From Chloroflexota bacterium (GTDB lineage Bacteria > Chloroflexota > Anaerolineae > Aggregatilineales > UBA2796), in contig JAJPHV010000057.1 in NCBI GenBank assembly GCA_021325095.1, positions 1 through 64,000 of the forward strand: DNA of 64,000 bases, read 5' to 3'. Under the pieces are notes generated by a model. The model saw only the letters and a list, made by a program, of their open reading frames with translations, was not told the DNA's origin and ran no database searches. Within the stretch, counting starts at the first letter, position 1. Each line of letters opens with the position of its first letter. Both the position numbers and the translations under genes were made by a program. This document shows, piece after piece, positions 16,196-25,148 of the stretch.

Positions 16196-17956
16196 TCACG
16201 GTGAAGGTGTGTGGCTGCGTTCGGCCTTTTGGGTTTCCTGGATTGCCAGGTCGATGTACACCGCCGAAGTCCAGCCGAATGTCGGGGCCGCTTTGGGTGG
16301 GCGAGTGCCCGTCAGCGGATTGTAATACTCGTAGATGTCCGGCTGGCGCATGATCAGTTCCAGCGTCTTCCGGCGGAGCCGCTGCGCCAGTTCATGCTGG
16401 CCGATCCCTTCCAGCGCCTCGACGAAAAGATAGTTGATGTTGACCCACGTTGGCCCGCGCCACATCTGTTCCGGGTCGAATTTCGGATCGGAGAGGGCTA
16501 CGGTTGGAATCGGCCACTCCGGCCAGAAGGTCGCCGGGTCAACCAGGTGGCGCAGCAGCCGCTCGGTCATGGCCGCAGGCAGCCGCCCCGTCCACAGGGG
16601 CAGCAGGCTGAACGGCGTCAGCACATCGATACGCTTGCCTTCCCGAAGGGCGTTGAACAGGCCGTGTTCTTCGTCCCAGAGCACCTTGATCATGCGGCCA
16701 ATCCAGGCTTCGGCTTCCTGGCGGTACTTGCGGGCGTCCTCCGTTGCGCCAATCAAGTCGGCGATGGAGGCCAGATTTTGCTGCTGAATATACAGATACG
16801 TATTTAGGTCAGGTGAGACGACGGGCATCCCACCATCCCAGAGCGGGCTGTCGTCCAGGCCGGATGAGAACGGGTGTCGATATTCGCACAACCCGCTCGG
16901 ATTGAGGTTGCTGATCATCCACCAGTTGTGCCAGTGGGTGAGCGGCTCGTAGATTTCCTTGAGAAAATCAAGATGCTGCGAAGTTTGATAGAGTTTGAGG
17001 GCCGTCCAGGCGATCAGCGGTGGCTTGGTGACATCGGCGTCCACCGGGTTGCTGAGATGGGTGACAAGGCCCTCATCGTGAACCGCATCCGGCAGCATCC
17101 CGTCTTCCCGCTGGTGATCGAGCACGATCCGAAGCTGATCCTCGGCAAGCTGGGTGTCCACGTGTCTGTAGGCCAGGGCGTGGAAGTACTGATCCCACTG
17201 CCAGACGCCGACGTAATGCACTTTGGAAGGCACCAGCGCCTCGCGCGTAAAGTAGTATCGGGTGTTGAGCAGGCCCGCCCGCATGATCCACCAGGCATAA
17301 TCGTACTGGTTGCGGTATTCGTCCAAGACGGGCGGCGTCGCCTCAAACCAGGCCAGCCAGCGCGCTTTTGAAGCGTCAATGGCTGCCTCGGGCGAAGGGA
17401 TCGAGCGGTTGTAGCCCAGGCGGGGCGTGACGTTCAGCAGCAGCACGTCGCCGCTTTCAGCCGCCAGGGTCACCCGAACCCGAAAGCGGCCATTCGCCAG
17501 CGCATCGATCTCATTCTGTTCAAGGTGTGCATTGGTCGTATAGGCAATGTTGCGTTTGCCATGCAGTGTGCCGCCGCGTCGATCCGGCAGGCCACGCTGT
17601 GCCAGTGCCTCGAACTCAAAACCGTGGTGGCCCGGCGGCAGCCGGATCAGCAGCGTCTCGGCATCGACAAATGTCCAATCGAAATCACCGACAGCAGTGG
17701 AAATGCGCACGACGTGGGGATACGTCTCGCTGTGCATCGAGAGTGTTGCACCCTCCACATCGCTGAACTTGAAGGTTCCGATGATGGGCGGGCGCTGGCG
17801 ATAGTGCCCCACCTCATATTCCCACTTCGCCCAGCGTTCGGCCAGCCGGATGAACAGCGTGTCGCCCTGGCGGAACAGCAGGAGGCGCGATCCCCGGTCA
17901 GTGTAGGGGATGTTGACCAGATCGATTCGATTGCGCAGGTTGTCGATTGCCGTCAT
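16196..17956 (-). CDS. GH63-like glycoside hydrolase (glucosylglycerate / mannosylglucosylglycerate hydrolase-like)
   Basis: A 586-residue enzyme with an N-terminal beta domain (about 1-190) and a C-terminal (alpha/alpha)6 barrel. Barrel landmarks include YYFTREALVPSKVHYVGVWQWDQYF (an Asp in WQWDQYF is the likely general acid), DHQREDGMLPDAVHDEG, SGLDDSPLWDGG and WRGPTWVNINYLFVEAL. These match the GH63 branch that hydrolyses glucosylglycerate or mannosylglucosylglycerate. There is no signal peptide, so it acts in the cytosol. It is directly downstream of a glucosyl-3-phosphoglycerate synthase gene (21-base gap), which supports a role in recycling that compatible solute. GH37/GH15-type trehalase activity is a less likely alternative. 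Confidence 0.75.
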   Translation of the reverse strand: MTAIDNLRNRIDLVNIPYTDRGSRLLLFRQGDTLFIRLAERWAKWEYEVGHYRQRPPIIGTFKFSDVEGATLSMHSETYPHVVRISTAVGDFDWTFVDAETLLIRLPPGHHGFEFEALAQRGLPDRRGGTLHGKRNIAYTTNAHLEQNEIDALANGRFRVRVTLAAESGDVLLLNVTPRLGYNRSIPSPEAAIDASKARWLAWFEATPPVLDEYRNQYDYAWWIMRAGLLNTRYYFTREALVPSKVHYVGVWQWDQYFHALAYRHVDTQLAEDQLRIVLDHQREDGMLPDAVHDEGLVTHLSNPVDADVTKPPLIAWTALKLYQTSQHLDFLKEIYEPLTHWHNWWMISNLNPSGLCEYRHPFSSGLDDSPLWDGGMPVVSPDLNTYLYIQQQNLASIADLIGATEDARKYRQEAEAWIGRMIKVLWDEEHGLFNALREGKRIDVLTPFSLLPLWTGRLPAAMTERLLRHLVDPATFWPEWPIPTVALSDPKFDPEQMWRGPTWVNINYLFVEALEGIGQHELAQRLRRKTLELIMRQPDIYEYYNPLTGTRPPKAAPTFGWTSAVYIDLAIQETQKAERSHTPSP

Positions 17957-17977
17957 AGTTCGATCCCGGTGTGGTAG

Positions 17978-19807
17978 TCAGGCGTTTAAGTGCCGGCGTT
18001 CCCGGTAGGCCGGGATGGTCAGCATGGGGGGGCGCTCCACGTCGCCGATCTCCACGATGTCCAGCGCGAACCGTTCCGGGCCGTGCTCCACGATTTTCAT
18101 GCTGCGGTTCGCCTTGTCCAGCAGGTACAGGCCGTAACGCTTTTCGAGGCGGCCAATGAACACCTGGTGAATAGCAAACGACATTTTGCTCAGGTTAACG
18201 AGTGGTTGGTTGTGGTGAATGCGTTCTTCCAGATCAGTCTGGGCAATACCTTCCAGCCCGTACCGCTCGTGCAGATCGATGAGCAGGCCGGTTTCCACAC
18301 CGTAGCCGCTGAAGAACGGCACGGATTCCAGGGCCGCCCGTCGGCCCGCGTATTCACCCGAGAGCGGTTGGATGATACCCGATAATTCTGGATAGAACAG
18401 GTTGAGCAGCGGGCGGGCCACCAGTTCCGTGACCCGTCCACCGCCGTAGGCTTGCAACTGATCGCCCACCTTGATGGGGCGCTGGTAAAAGCCTTTGACA
18501 TACTGAACGTTGGGCCGTTTCAGCAGGGGGCCGAGCAGCCCATAAATGAAACGCGGGTGGATGTTGGTGATGTCGGTGTCGATCCAGGCGATAATGTCGC
18601 CTTTGAGCACGTGCAGGCTCTTCCAGAGCGCCTCTCCCTTGCCCCGGTAGGAGCCAACTTCCGGCAGAATCTCCGGGTGTCTGTAGACCGGGATGCCGCA
18701 CGACTGTGCGATCTCCACCGTGCGATCTGTCGAGTCGCTGTCGATCAGGACGATTTCATCGACCAGCGGCAGTTCGTCCATCAACGAACGTTTCAAGGTG
18801 GTGATGACCAGTTCGACGGTTTCTTCTTCATTCAGGGCAGGCAGACCAATGCTGATGGTTACGCCCTGTTTCTCCTTGAGCGAGAGCAGCGCTTGAAGGT
18901 CTGCAAACTCGTGGCTGTGGAAAGTGTTTTCCGCAAACCAGCGATCCACCTGAGTGGAGAGACTTTCCTCGGAACGGCGCAGCCGGTGTGGCACGTGAAA
19001 CTCGACCTGTTCCGGGCGGCGAGCACGCACCAGCACCACCGGGACGTTCGTTGCCTGGTAGAGGGTGCGGAGCACGGGACTGGAAGCGCTGGCACTGCCC
19101 TGCGGCTGGTGAAAGGTTGCGCCCAGGACAATGGCCTTGTACCCCGCCGCTTCGCGCAGGATGCCTTCGGCAAACCCACTGACCGAAGTCACTATGCGTG
19201 TGATGCGCGGATCGGCCTGCATCAACCAGTTCAAGCCGGGCGCAGTGCGTGGATTATCGGCAGCATGGAACAGGGTGATGGTGGAGGCTGGCGCCAGCGC
19301 CTCCGACATGCGCAAACCAAGCGACAGATTCGGGCCGCCACGCAAGCAGAGCAGCACCGGCCCGCTGTCCTGCCAGGCTGTGCCGCCGACCAGCGCCACG
19401 TCACATGGTGCATAGCGCAAGATGTCGTCGGTGCTGAGACCGCCGGTGAGCGCTACCGGCCCGGCCCACTGCACCAGCAACAAATCCGCCGCAGAGTCCT
19501 GCATTTCGTCCAGAATGCGGGCCAGCGGGCGATAATCGACACGCACCTCGGCATTCTCCGGCACAATCGCCAGATCGCGGGCCGCACGCTCGAACGCATC
19601 CCGCCACTGACGGGCCTGCGTCGCCCCTTCACTGAGCGATTTGTCCTCCGGGATGACTACCATGCCGCGCAGCACGATCTCCCCAGGCGGGATGCACAGC
19701 CTGTGCGCCAGACTGAGCCACGCCTCGAGGCCGGTCTCGTTTTCGACGGCCAGGACGATTCGGTACGGTTGAGTGGTGTCTTGAATATCGGGTAAGGACT
19801 GGTTCAA
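17978..19807 (-). CDS. gpgS: Glucosyl-3-phosphoglycerate synthase with two N-terminal UspA-like domains
   Basis: The C-terminal half (about residues 320-609) is a GT81/GT2-type synthase that transfers glucose from an NDP-glucose to 3-phosphoglycerate, the first step to glucosylglycerate. It shows ISIGLPALNEEETVELVI, DSDSTDRT, YRGKGEALWKSL, the metal motif WIDTDITN and QPLSGEYAGRRAAL. The N-terminal 300 residues look like two tandem universal-stress-type domains (YRIVLAVENETGLEAWLSLA, and LLCLRGGPNLSLGLRMSEAL through IVLGATFH to VPVVLVRARRP). The known enzymes lack these and have about 320 residues. TTG 19807 is chosen because GGAGG precedes it and it overlaps the upstream stop (TTGA); a GTG at 19855 is the alternative. 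Confidence 0.85.
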   Translation of the reverse strand: MNQSLPDIQDTTQPYRIVLAVENETGLEAWLSLAHRLCIPPGEIVLRGMVVIPEDKSLSEGATQARQWRDAFERAARDLAIVPENAEVRVDYRPLARILDEMQDSAADLLLVQWAGPVALTGGLSTDDILRYAPCDVALVGGTAWQDSGPVLLCLRGGPNLSLGLRMSEALAPASTITLFHAADNPRTAPGLNWLMQADPRITRIVTSVSGFAEGILREAAGYKAIVLGATFHQPQGSASASSPVLRTLYQATNVPVVLVRARRPEQVEFHVPHRLRRSEESLSTQVDRWFAENTFHSHEFADLQALLSLKEKQGVTISIGLPALNEEETVELVITTLKRSLMDELPLVDEIVLIDSDSTDRTVEIAQSCGIPVYRHPEILPEVGSYRGKGEALWKSLHVLKGDIIAWIDTDITNIHPRFIYGLLGPLLKRPNVQYVKGFYQRPIKVGDQLQAYGGGRVTELVARPLLNLFYPELSGIIQPLSGEYAGRRAALESVPFFSGYGVETGLLIDLHERYGLEGIAQTDLEERIHHNQPLVNLSKMSFAIHQVFIGRLEKRYGLYLLDKANRSMKIVEHGPERFALDIVEIGDVERPPMLTIPAYRERRHLNA

Positions 19808-21042
19808 TTTCCCTCCAACAGTGGCAGCAGGCGCAGACGAATCAGGGCTTCCCACCGGTATTGCTGCCGGACGCGGACTCGCAGTCGATAGGTCGAACTG
19901 ACATCGAGGACGCTCAGAATGAGGGCGGCGATGTCGGCTGGATCGCCGTCGACAGGATCGAAGTAATACGCATCGTCTCGCCCGGTGGCGTATAGTGCCG
20001 GGATGTCTGCGCAGAATGCCGGGAGCGATGCGATACCAGCTTCAAGCACAGGGATGCCAAACCCTTCCTGAGTGCTCGGAAACAGGAGCGCGTCCGAGAT
20101 CTGGTACAGGTTGGCCGTCGTATCGTCGTCGGGGATCAGTGGTTCGCCGGAAATGCCGCAAGTATACAAAAAGTGAGCGGCGTCTTCCAGGCCCAGGTCG
20201 CGGCGCAGCGCCAGCAGTTCCCCCAGGTAGCCGGGATTGGCGGGGTTATGGGGGCCGGGTGGCCCGGTCACGATCAGGCGGAAGTCACGCCGGGATTGGC
20301 GCCGCACCTCAGCCAGAATGCGCAGCGCCAGCGCGATATTCTTGCGGCGAGTCAGGCGGGCCGGCAGCAGCAGCAGCCCATCGGCATCCAGCAGTCGCAA
20401 GCGCTTCGCCAGGTCTTCAGTGGTCGGAGTCCAGTGGAAGAACCGCGCTGGATCGATGCCGGGGACAACCACCGCCGTCGATGACGCCGGTATGCCAAGC
20501 AAAGCGGCGAGTTCAGCTTGCCGCGTGTCGGACACAGTGACATAGCGCACGCCGGGCCAGGGCTGTCGCAGCAGATTCCAGGGGTGGCCGTCGTGCAGTT
20601 CAGCGCGATACTGTGCGTTTGTCCAGGCCAGATCGTGACACCATGCTATAAGGCGAAATTGCCGCTCCTGGGCAAGCGACGCCAGGGCCGTGGTCAGCGC
20701 CAGATTCTTGTGAAGCGTCGGCACGTTATGGGCAATGCACACTGAGCAATCGGCCAGCGCGGATCGGAGCGCCTCGGTGATTTGCCTGACCAGCGATTCG
20801 AAAGCGGCGGTGACATTGCCAGCGTCCAGTTCCGCTTTCATGCGCAACACTGCCGGGTCGGTGGAGCCAAACAGGCGGTCAACCCGGCTTTCGACCCGCT
20901 CATCAAATGGGCTTCCGCTGCCGCTGATGACCCGCACCGGGTAGCCGAGATCGGCCAACCCGCGCGCGTGGTACGCAATCGTGGATTCGACGCCGCCCAC
21001 CGTTGGCGGGCCAGCGTAGTGCAGGATCGCAATTCTGTTCAT
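19804..21042 (-). CDS. GT4-family glycosyltransferase, possibly adding mannose to glucosylglycerate
   Basis: A 412-residue GT-B enzyme. The N-terminal domain begins IAILHYAGPPTVGGVESTIAYHARGL, a donor/acceptor glycine-rich loop typical of GT4. The C-terminal donor-binding domain has LLLPARLTRRKNIALALRIL and FPSTQEGFGIPVLEAG (the E-x7-E motif). It overlaps the gpgS start, so the two are coupled. In organisms making mannosylglucosylglycerate, a GT4 enzyme acts after GpgS, so that role is plausible here. It is an inference from context; another sugar acceptor cannot be excluded. Confidence 0.8.
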   Translation of the reverse strand: MNRIAILHYAGPPTVGGVESTIAYHARGLADLGYPVRVISGSGSPFDERVESRVDRLFGSTDPAVLRMKAELDAGNVTAAFESLVRQITEALRSALADCSVCIAHNVPTLHKNLALTTALASLAQERQFRLIAWCHDLAWTNAQYRAELHDGHPWNLLRQPWPGVRYVTVSDTRQAELAALLGIPASSTAVVVPGIDPARFFHWTPTTEDLAKRLRLLDADGLLLLPARLTRRKNIALALRILAEVRRQSRRDFRLIVTGPPGPHNPANPGYLGELLALRRDLGLEDAAHFLYTCGISGEPLIPDDDTTANLYQISDALLFPSTQEGFGIPVLEAGIASLPAFCADIPALYATGRDDAYYFDPVDGDPADIAALILSVLDVSSTYRLRVRVRQQYRWEALIRLRLLPLLEGN

Positions 21043-21070
21043 CTGTCGCTCGATTCATAAGATTCGGCGT

Positions 21071-21416
21071 AGGAGACCCCGCGTTAAAACGCGGGGAGGA
21101 ATACGCCTTTCCTCCTTTCCTGAGATATAATCTACCGCGATGGACGAGACACAGGGGGTTTGAAGCCGCCCCTGCACGGTTAGTCCATCCCCAGGCTTCT
21201 GGAACTTTTCCAACGGAAGATAGAAGGTTGTAGGCAAAAGGTGGTGCTTGTCGAGCACAGCTGTCCTGTCCTACGTAAAATCTTCAAGGTCGATAGACTT
21301 CGCGCCAGCAGACTATCGCTGGTGGGGTGCAGTCAATCACCCATACGCCTCGGATGCACAGACCATCGTGCAGCGCCAGGGGCAAGCTCCCCAGCTTTAG
21401 CGGGGAGTAGTTGACC
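21071..21416 (+). mobile_element. Transposase-less IS200/IS605-like element remnant
   Basis: Two terminal-type hairpins bound about 345 bases with no intact gene. The left one is CCCCGCG-TTAAAA-CGCGGGG at 21077-21096 followed by AGGAAT. The right one is CTCCCC...GGGGAG at 21387-21407 ending in AGTAGTTGACC. These look like the subterminal hairpins of IS200/IS605 elements, where the right end also encodes the 3' part of the TnpB guide RNA. No tnpA or tnpB sequence remains. Exact ends and orientation are estimates. Together with the upstream region of the TIR gene it fills 21043-21720; bases 21417-21720 show no gene. Confidence 0.55.
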
Positions 21417-21720
21417 GTTCCTGGAAACCGTTGCCGCCCAACCCGATCTTACCGCACACACGGGTGCATCACGAGCGCACTCGCCAGGTTTCATTCAAGA
21501 CTGATGTTGAGTCTGCGTCGGAATGCTGTTCAATTGGCAAGGCGCTGGCGCAACTCGTTCGACTGTGCGACACTTGCCACATCCCCCTGGGGCCTCGTTG
21601 GCCGTGTGTTCGCCAGCGTGCCCACACGGGAATCATTTCTCTTCACTTTACAGTCGCATCTCCGTACACATCACCGCCGATTGCGAACCGTCTACTGAGG
21701 CCACCGGGAGGAAAGCCCGC

Positions 21721-24700
21721 ATGACCGACGTGTTCATTTCTTACTCCCGCCGCGACAAAGTCTTTGTCAGCCGCCTGTTCGACGCGCTCAACCCCCAGAC
21801 GCGCGACATCTGGGTGGACTGGAAAGGTATCCCCTATTCAGCCGAGTGGTGGAAGGAGATTTGCGCGGGCATTGAAGCCGCCGACAATGTCATCTTCGTG
21901 ATCAGCCCCGAATCGCTCGGCTCCAGGATATGCAACGACGAGCTTGCCTACGCCATCAAGCACAACAAGCGCATTATTCCCGTCGTCCGCCGCGAGATCG
22001 ACGAGCAGCAGATAGCAGGTGTCTGGTTCCACCAGGAGTGGGAATTCCGGGCGCGGCAGAATTGGGATGCGCTCAAGAAGATCAACTGGCTTTACTTCCG
22101 GCGCAAGGACGAATGTGAATGCCGGTTCGACGACGGCGAGGTCGTTGACCCGGCCTGCGACAGCCCGGAATGCGATCACGACAACTTTTCGGAAGCCTAT
22201 CAAGCGCTGGTCGAGACCGTCCAGACGGATGATGAGCACGTGCGGCGGCATACCCGCCTGCTGGTGCGGGCGCGTGAATGGGAAAGCAACGCCCACAACC
22301 CCAGTTTTCTGCTGCGCGGCGACGATCTGGCGGCAGCGCAGGCGTGGCTGCGAGATTGCATGAATCAGCAGCCACAGCCAACAGCCTTGCAGTCGGAATA
22401 CATCGAAGCGTCGGCGAAGGCGGAGGCCGAGCAGCGCGCACACGAGGAAGCGACCCTGCGCCGGGTGCGGGCCTTCCGCCGGGCCGCCCTGATCCTGGCT
22501 GTTGTCGGGGTCGTCGCGGTGATTGCTACAGGCGTCGCCTCGATCCAGGCTTTCAACGCGGGCAACCAGATCGCTACCGCAACGATTGCCCAGGGCATAG
22601 CGCTCTTTGAGCAGCAGACCGCAACGGTGGCGATGGGCCAGAGCCTGATCGGTCAGCAAACTGCCGTAAGTAACGCTCAGATAGCGCAAACGCAGGTTGA
22701 GATCGCCGGGCAAACGCTGACGCCCATACCCGCCACGCTGACGCCCGTGCCTGTGACACTCACGGCAATTGCCCAGAGAGTCGAGGCCGGAGAGCGACAG
22801 GTCGAGTCGCTGCGACTGGCAGCGGAAGCGCAGAGCATTATGCTGGCAGAAGACGGGAACCCGGAACTCGCCGCGCTGCTCGGAATCCGTGCCTTGAAAA
22901 GCGCTTACTCTCCCCAAGCCGACGCCGTGCTGGTACAGGCCACTGACCGGCTGTTCACACGTCAGCTCTTCGGCGGGCAAGCAGCCCCGATGACCAGTGT
23001 AGCCTTCTCCCATGATGGCAAACAGATCGTCACGGGTGACAAGGGCGGCTCCATCGTCGTCTGGGATACGAGCACACGCGAACAGATTCTCAAGATCGGC
23101 GGCCACTTTGCGCGCATCTCCGCAGCCGTATTTTCGCCCGATGGGGCCTACATTCTATCGAGCAGCGATGATAGTACGCTGCGCCTGTGGGACGCCCGGA
23201 CAGGCACGGAGATTCGTCGCTTTACAGGCTACAAGGGAAAGGTCTACAACGCCGCTTTTTCGCCCGACGGCAAGTACGTGCTGGCCGGAGGCGAGGACTT
23301 CAAGGCGAGGCTGTGGGAGACAGAAACGGCGAACGTCGTTCAGGAATTCAGCGGGCACACTGACCTGATCCAGAGCGTGGCCTTCTCCCCCGACGGCAAG
23401 CAGGTGCTCACCTGCGGAAACGACGATACCGCGCGGCTGTGGGACGTGTCCACAGGCCAGGAGATTCGATCCTTTACCGGCCAGCGCTTCACCGTCATCA
23501 GCGTGGCCTTCTCGCCCGATGGCAAAAGGATTCTCACGGGCGCCGGCGACATGAGCACGCAACTTCTGGACGCCGCCACCGGCCAGGTCTTGCGCAGGTT
23601 CGAGGCGAATACGGGCAGTGTCTCGGCAGTCGCCTTTTCGCCCGATGGCAAGACGATCCTGGTCGGCAGCGAAGACTGGACGGTACAGTTGTGGGACGTG
23701 GCATCCGGGGATCGTTTGCACGTTTTCACCGAACATTACGGCAAGGTGACCGCTGCCACCTTTTCGCCCGATGGCAGCATGGTACTCGCCAGCGGCGACG
23801 ACGGTACTGCGCGGCTGTGGGACGTCACGGGCCGGAATGCGCGTGTCCTGGCCGGGCCAAAGATTCCAGTGATGAATGTCCAGCTTTCGCCGGACGGAAA
23901 AACCGCCCTTTCCGGATATTACGATGGTTCTGTGCGGTTGTGGGACACAGCAAGCGGCCAGGTCGTGCGCACGTTTGTGGGTCACACCGAAACGGTTCGC
24001 AGCGTGGCCTTCGCGCCCGATGGCAAAACGATCCTGACCAGCGGCGACGACGGCACTGTGCGGCTATGGGACAGGGCGACGGGACAGGAATTGCGGAAAT
24101 TTGCCAGCGAATACGGCATCCGCAGCGCGGCCTTTTCGCCGGACGGCAAAACGATCCTGGCGGGTAGTGGCGACACAACTGTGCATTTGTGGGACGCGGC
24201 AACCGGACAGGAACTACGCACTTTTGAAGGACACGGCTGGGTGGTCAACGGTGTCGCCTTTGCCCCGGATGGCAAGCGGATCGTGACCAGCAGCGACGGC
24301 GCGACGGTAGGACTGTGGGACGTGGACAGCGGGCGGCTGCTTCGCATGATCCGGCTGCCCGACACGCCGGATTGTGTGGCCGTTGCCCCGGATAGCAAGA
24401 CTATCGCTGCGGGCAGCATGGATGGATTGGCGCGCCTCTGGGACGCCGATACGGGCCGCGAAATACTGACCCTGCGCGGTCACACGGGAACAGTTGACAG
24501 CGTTGCGTTTTCCCCCGACGGCAAGACGATCCTCACCGCCAGCTATGACAGGACGGCACGGCTCTGGGATGCCCAAACCGGTCAGACAATACGCATATTG
24601 ACAGGGCATACTGATGCCATCTACAGTGCCGCCTTCGCAGGCAATGGCAAGACCATCGTGACGGGGAGTTCCGACGGAACGCTTCGCCTGTGGGACGTTG

Positions 24701-24825
24701 ATTACCGCGATTTCGTCGCCTATGCCTGCACGCGCGTTTTCCGCGATCTGACGGAAGAGGAACGGCAGCAGTACAGCATTGCAGACAAAACGCCCACCTG
24801 CCCGCCAATTTCCCCGGCCAATTAG
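21721..24825 (+). CDS. Membrane-spanning TIR domain protein with 14 WD40 repeats
   Basis: A 1034-residue protein; ATG 21721 is preceded by GGGAGGAAAG. Residues 1-125 form a TIR domain (MTDVFISYSRRDKVFVSRLF, then WWKEICAGIEAADNVIFVIS and SRICNDELAYAI), a fold that in many bacterial proteins cleaves or signals with NAD; the Glu of WWKEI is a candidate catalytic residue. A Cys cluster follows (C132, C134, C146, C151, with H153). An Arg-rich stretch (RRVRAFRRA) precedes one membrane helix (about 256-278), predicting N-in/C-out. A Gln/Thr-rich linker leads to 14 WD40 repeats (about 420-1000), enough for two seven-bladed propellers. The layout suggests a surface receptor with an intracellular TIR effector. 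Its stop overlaps the convergent emfourin-like gene by four bases. Confidence 0.85.
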   Translation: MTDVFISYSRRDKVFVSRLFDALNPQTRDIWVDWKGIPYSAEWWKEICAGIEAADNVIFVISPESLGSRICNDELAYAIKHNKRIIPVVRREIDEQQIAGVWFHQEWEFRARQNWDALKKINWLYFRRKDECECRFDDGEVVDPACDSPECDHDNFSEAYQALVETVQTDDEHVRRHTRLLVRAREWESNAHNPSFLLRGDDLAAAQAWLRDCMNQQPQPTALQSEYIEASAKAEAEQRAHEEATLRRVRAFRRAALILAVVGVVAVIATGVASIQAFNAGNQIATATIAQGIALFEQQTATVAMGQSLIGQQTAVSNAQIAQTQVEIAGQTLTPIPATLTPVPVTLTAIAQRVEAGERQVESLRLAAEAQSIMLAEDGNPELAALLGIRALKSAYSPQADAVLVQATDRLFTRQLFGGQAAPMTSVAFSHDGKQIVTGDKGGSIVVWDTSTREQILKIGGHFARISAAVFSPDGAYILSSSDDSTLRLWDARTGTEIRRFTGYKGKVYNAAFSPDGKYVLAGGEDFKARLWETETANVVQEFSGHTDLIQSVAFSPDGKQVLTCGNDDTARLWDVSTGQEIRSFTGQRFTVISVAFSPDGKRILTGAGDMSTQLLDAATGQVLRRFEANTGSVSAVAFSPDGKTILVGSEDWTVQLWDVASGDRLHVFTEHYGKVTAATFSPDGSMVLASGDDGTARLWDVTGRNARVLAGPKIPVMNVQLSPDGKTALSGYYDGSVRLWDTASGQVVRTFVGHTETVRSVAFAPDGKTILTSGDDGTVRLWDRATGQELRKFASEYGIRSAAFSPDGKTILAGSGDTTVHLWDAATGQELRTFEGHGWVVNGVAFAPDGKRIVTSSDGATVGLWDVDSGRLLRMIRLPDTPDCVAVAPDSKTIAAGSMDGLARLWDADTGREILTLRGHTGTVDSVAFSPDGKTILTASYDRTARLWDAQTGQTIRILTGHTDAIYSAAFAGNGKTIVTGSSDGTLRLWDVDYRDFVAYACTRVFRDLTEEERQQYSIADKTPTCPPISPAN

Positions 24826-25133
24826 CTGGATGATCGGGGGGCCGTGCGGGCCAATGTTGCCAGGCGTTGCAGGAGCGGACGCAGGCTTTCCGGCGCGGCG
24901 TTCTCACTGACTTCCACCGTGTGCTGCCTGTTGCCTGCTTCGACGGTCAACCTGTATGTAAACTGGTCAGCGCCCCGCGTTGCCTTGAGCGTCGCCGGAA
25001 GGCGGAAGAAGTCAGCCGCGTCCACAAGGCGTTTCAACTCAGCCGCTTCATCGGCAGGCAGCTTATCGACATCCACAGTCGTTGCCAGGCGCAGTCCGGC
25101 AAAGCCGCCGCTGCGTTGGAATTCGATACGCAT
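24822..25133 (-). CDS. Emfourin-like inhibitor of M4 metallopeptidase
   Basis: A 103-residue protein resembling emfourin, the small proteinaceous inhibitor of the protealysin group. It begins MRIEFQRSGGFAGLRLATTVD and contains LPADEAAELKRLVDAADFF and DQFTYRLTVEAGNRQHTVEVSE, all typical of that family. No signal peptide. It lies 15 bases downstream of a protealysin-like peptidase gene on the same strand, the arrangement known from Serratia, where the inhibitor binds the peptidase one to one. The family is small and I rely on remembered sequence features. Confidence 0.8.
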   Translation of the reverse strand: MRIEFQRSGGFAGLRLATTVDVDKLPADEAAELKRLVDAADFFRLPATLKATRGADQFTYRLTVEAGNRQHTVEVSENAAPESLRPLLQRLATLARTAPRSSS

Positions 25134-25148
25134 CGATTGCCCTCCACA

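Noticed and set aside
18452..19795. Plus-strand frame of 447 codons opposite gpgS
   Set aside because: Antisense of a gene with recognised motifs; no independent ribosome site or domain.
21523..21720. N-terminal extension of the TIR protein
   Set aside because: The TIR fold begins exactly at ATG 21721, which has a strong GGGAGGA site; the upstream residues match nothing.
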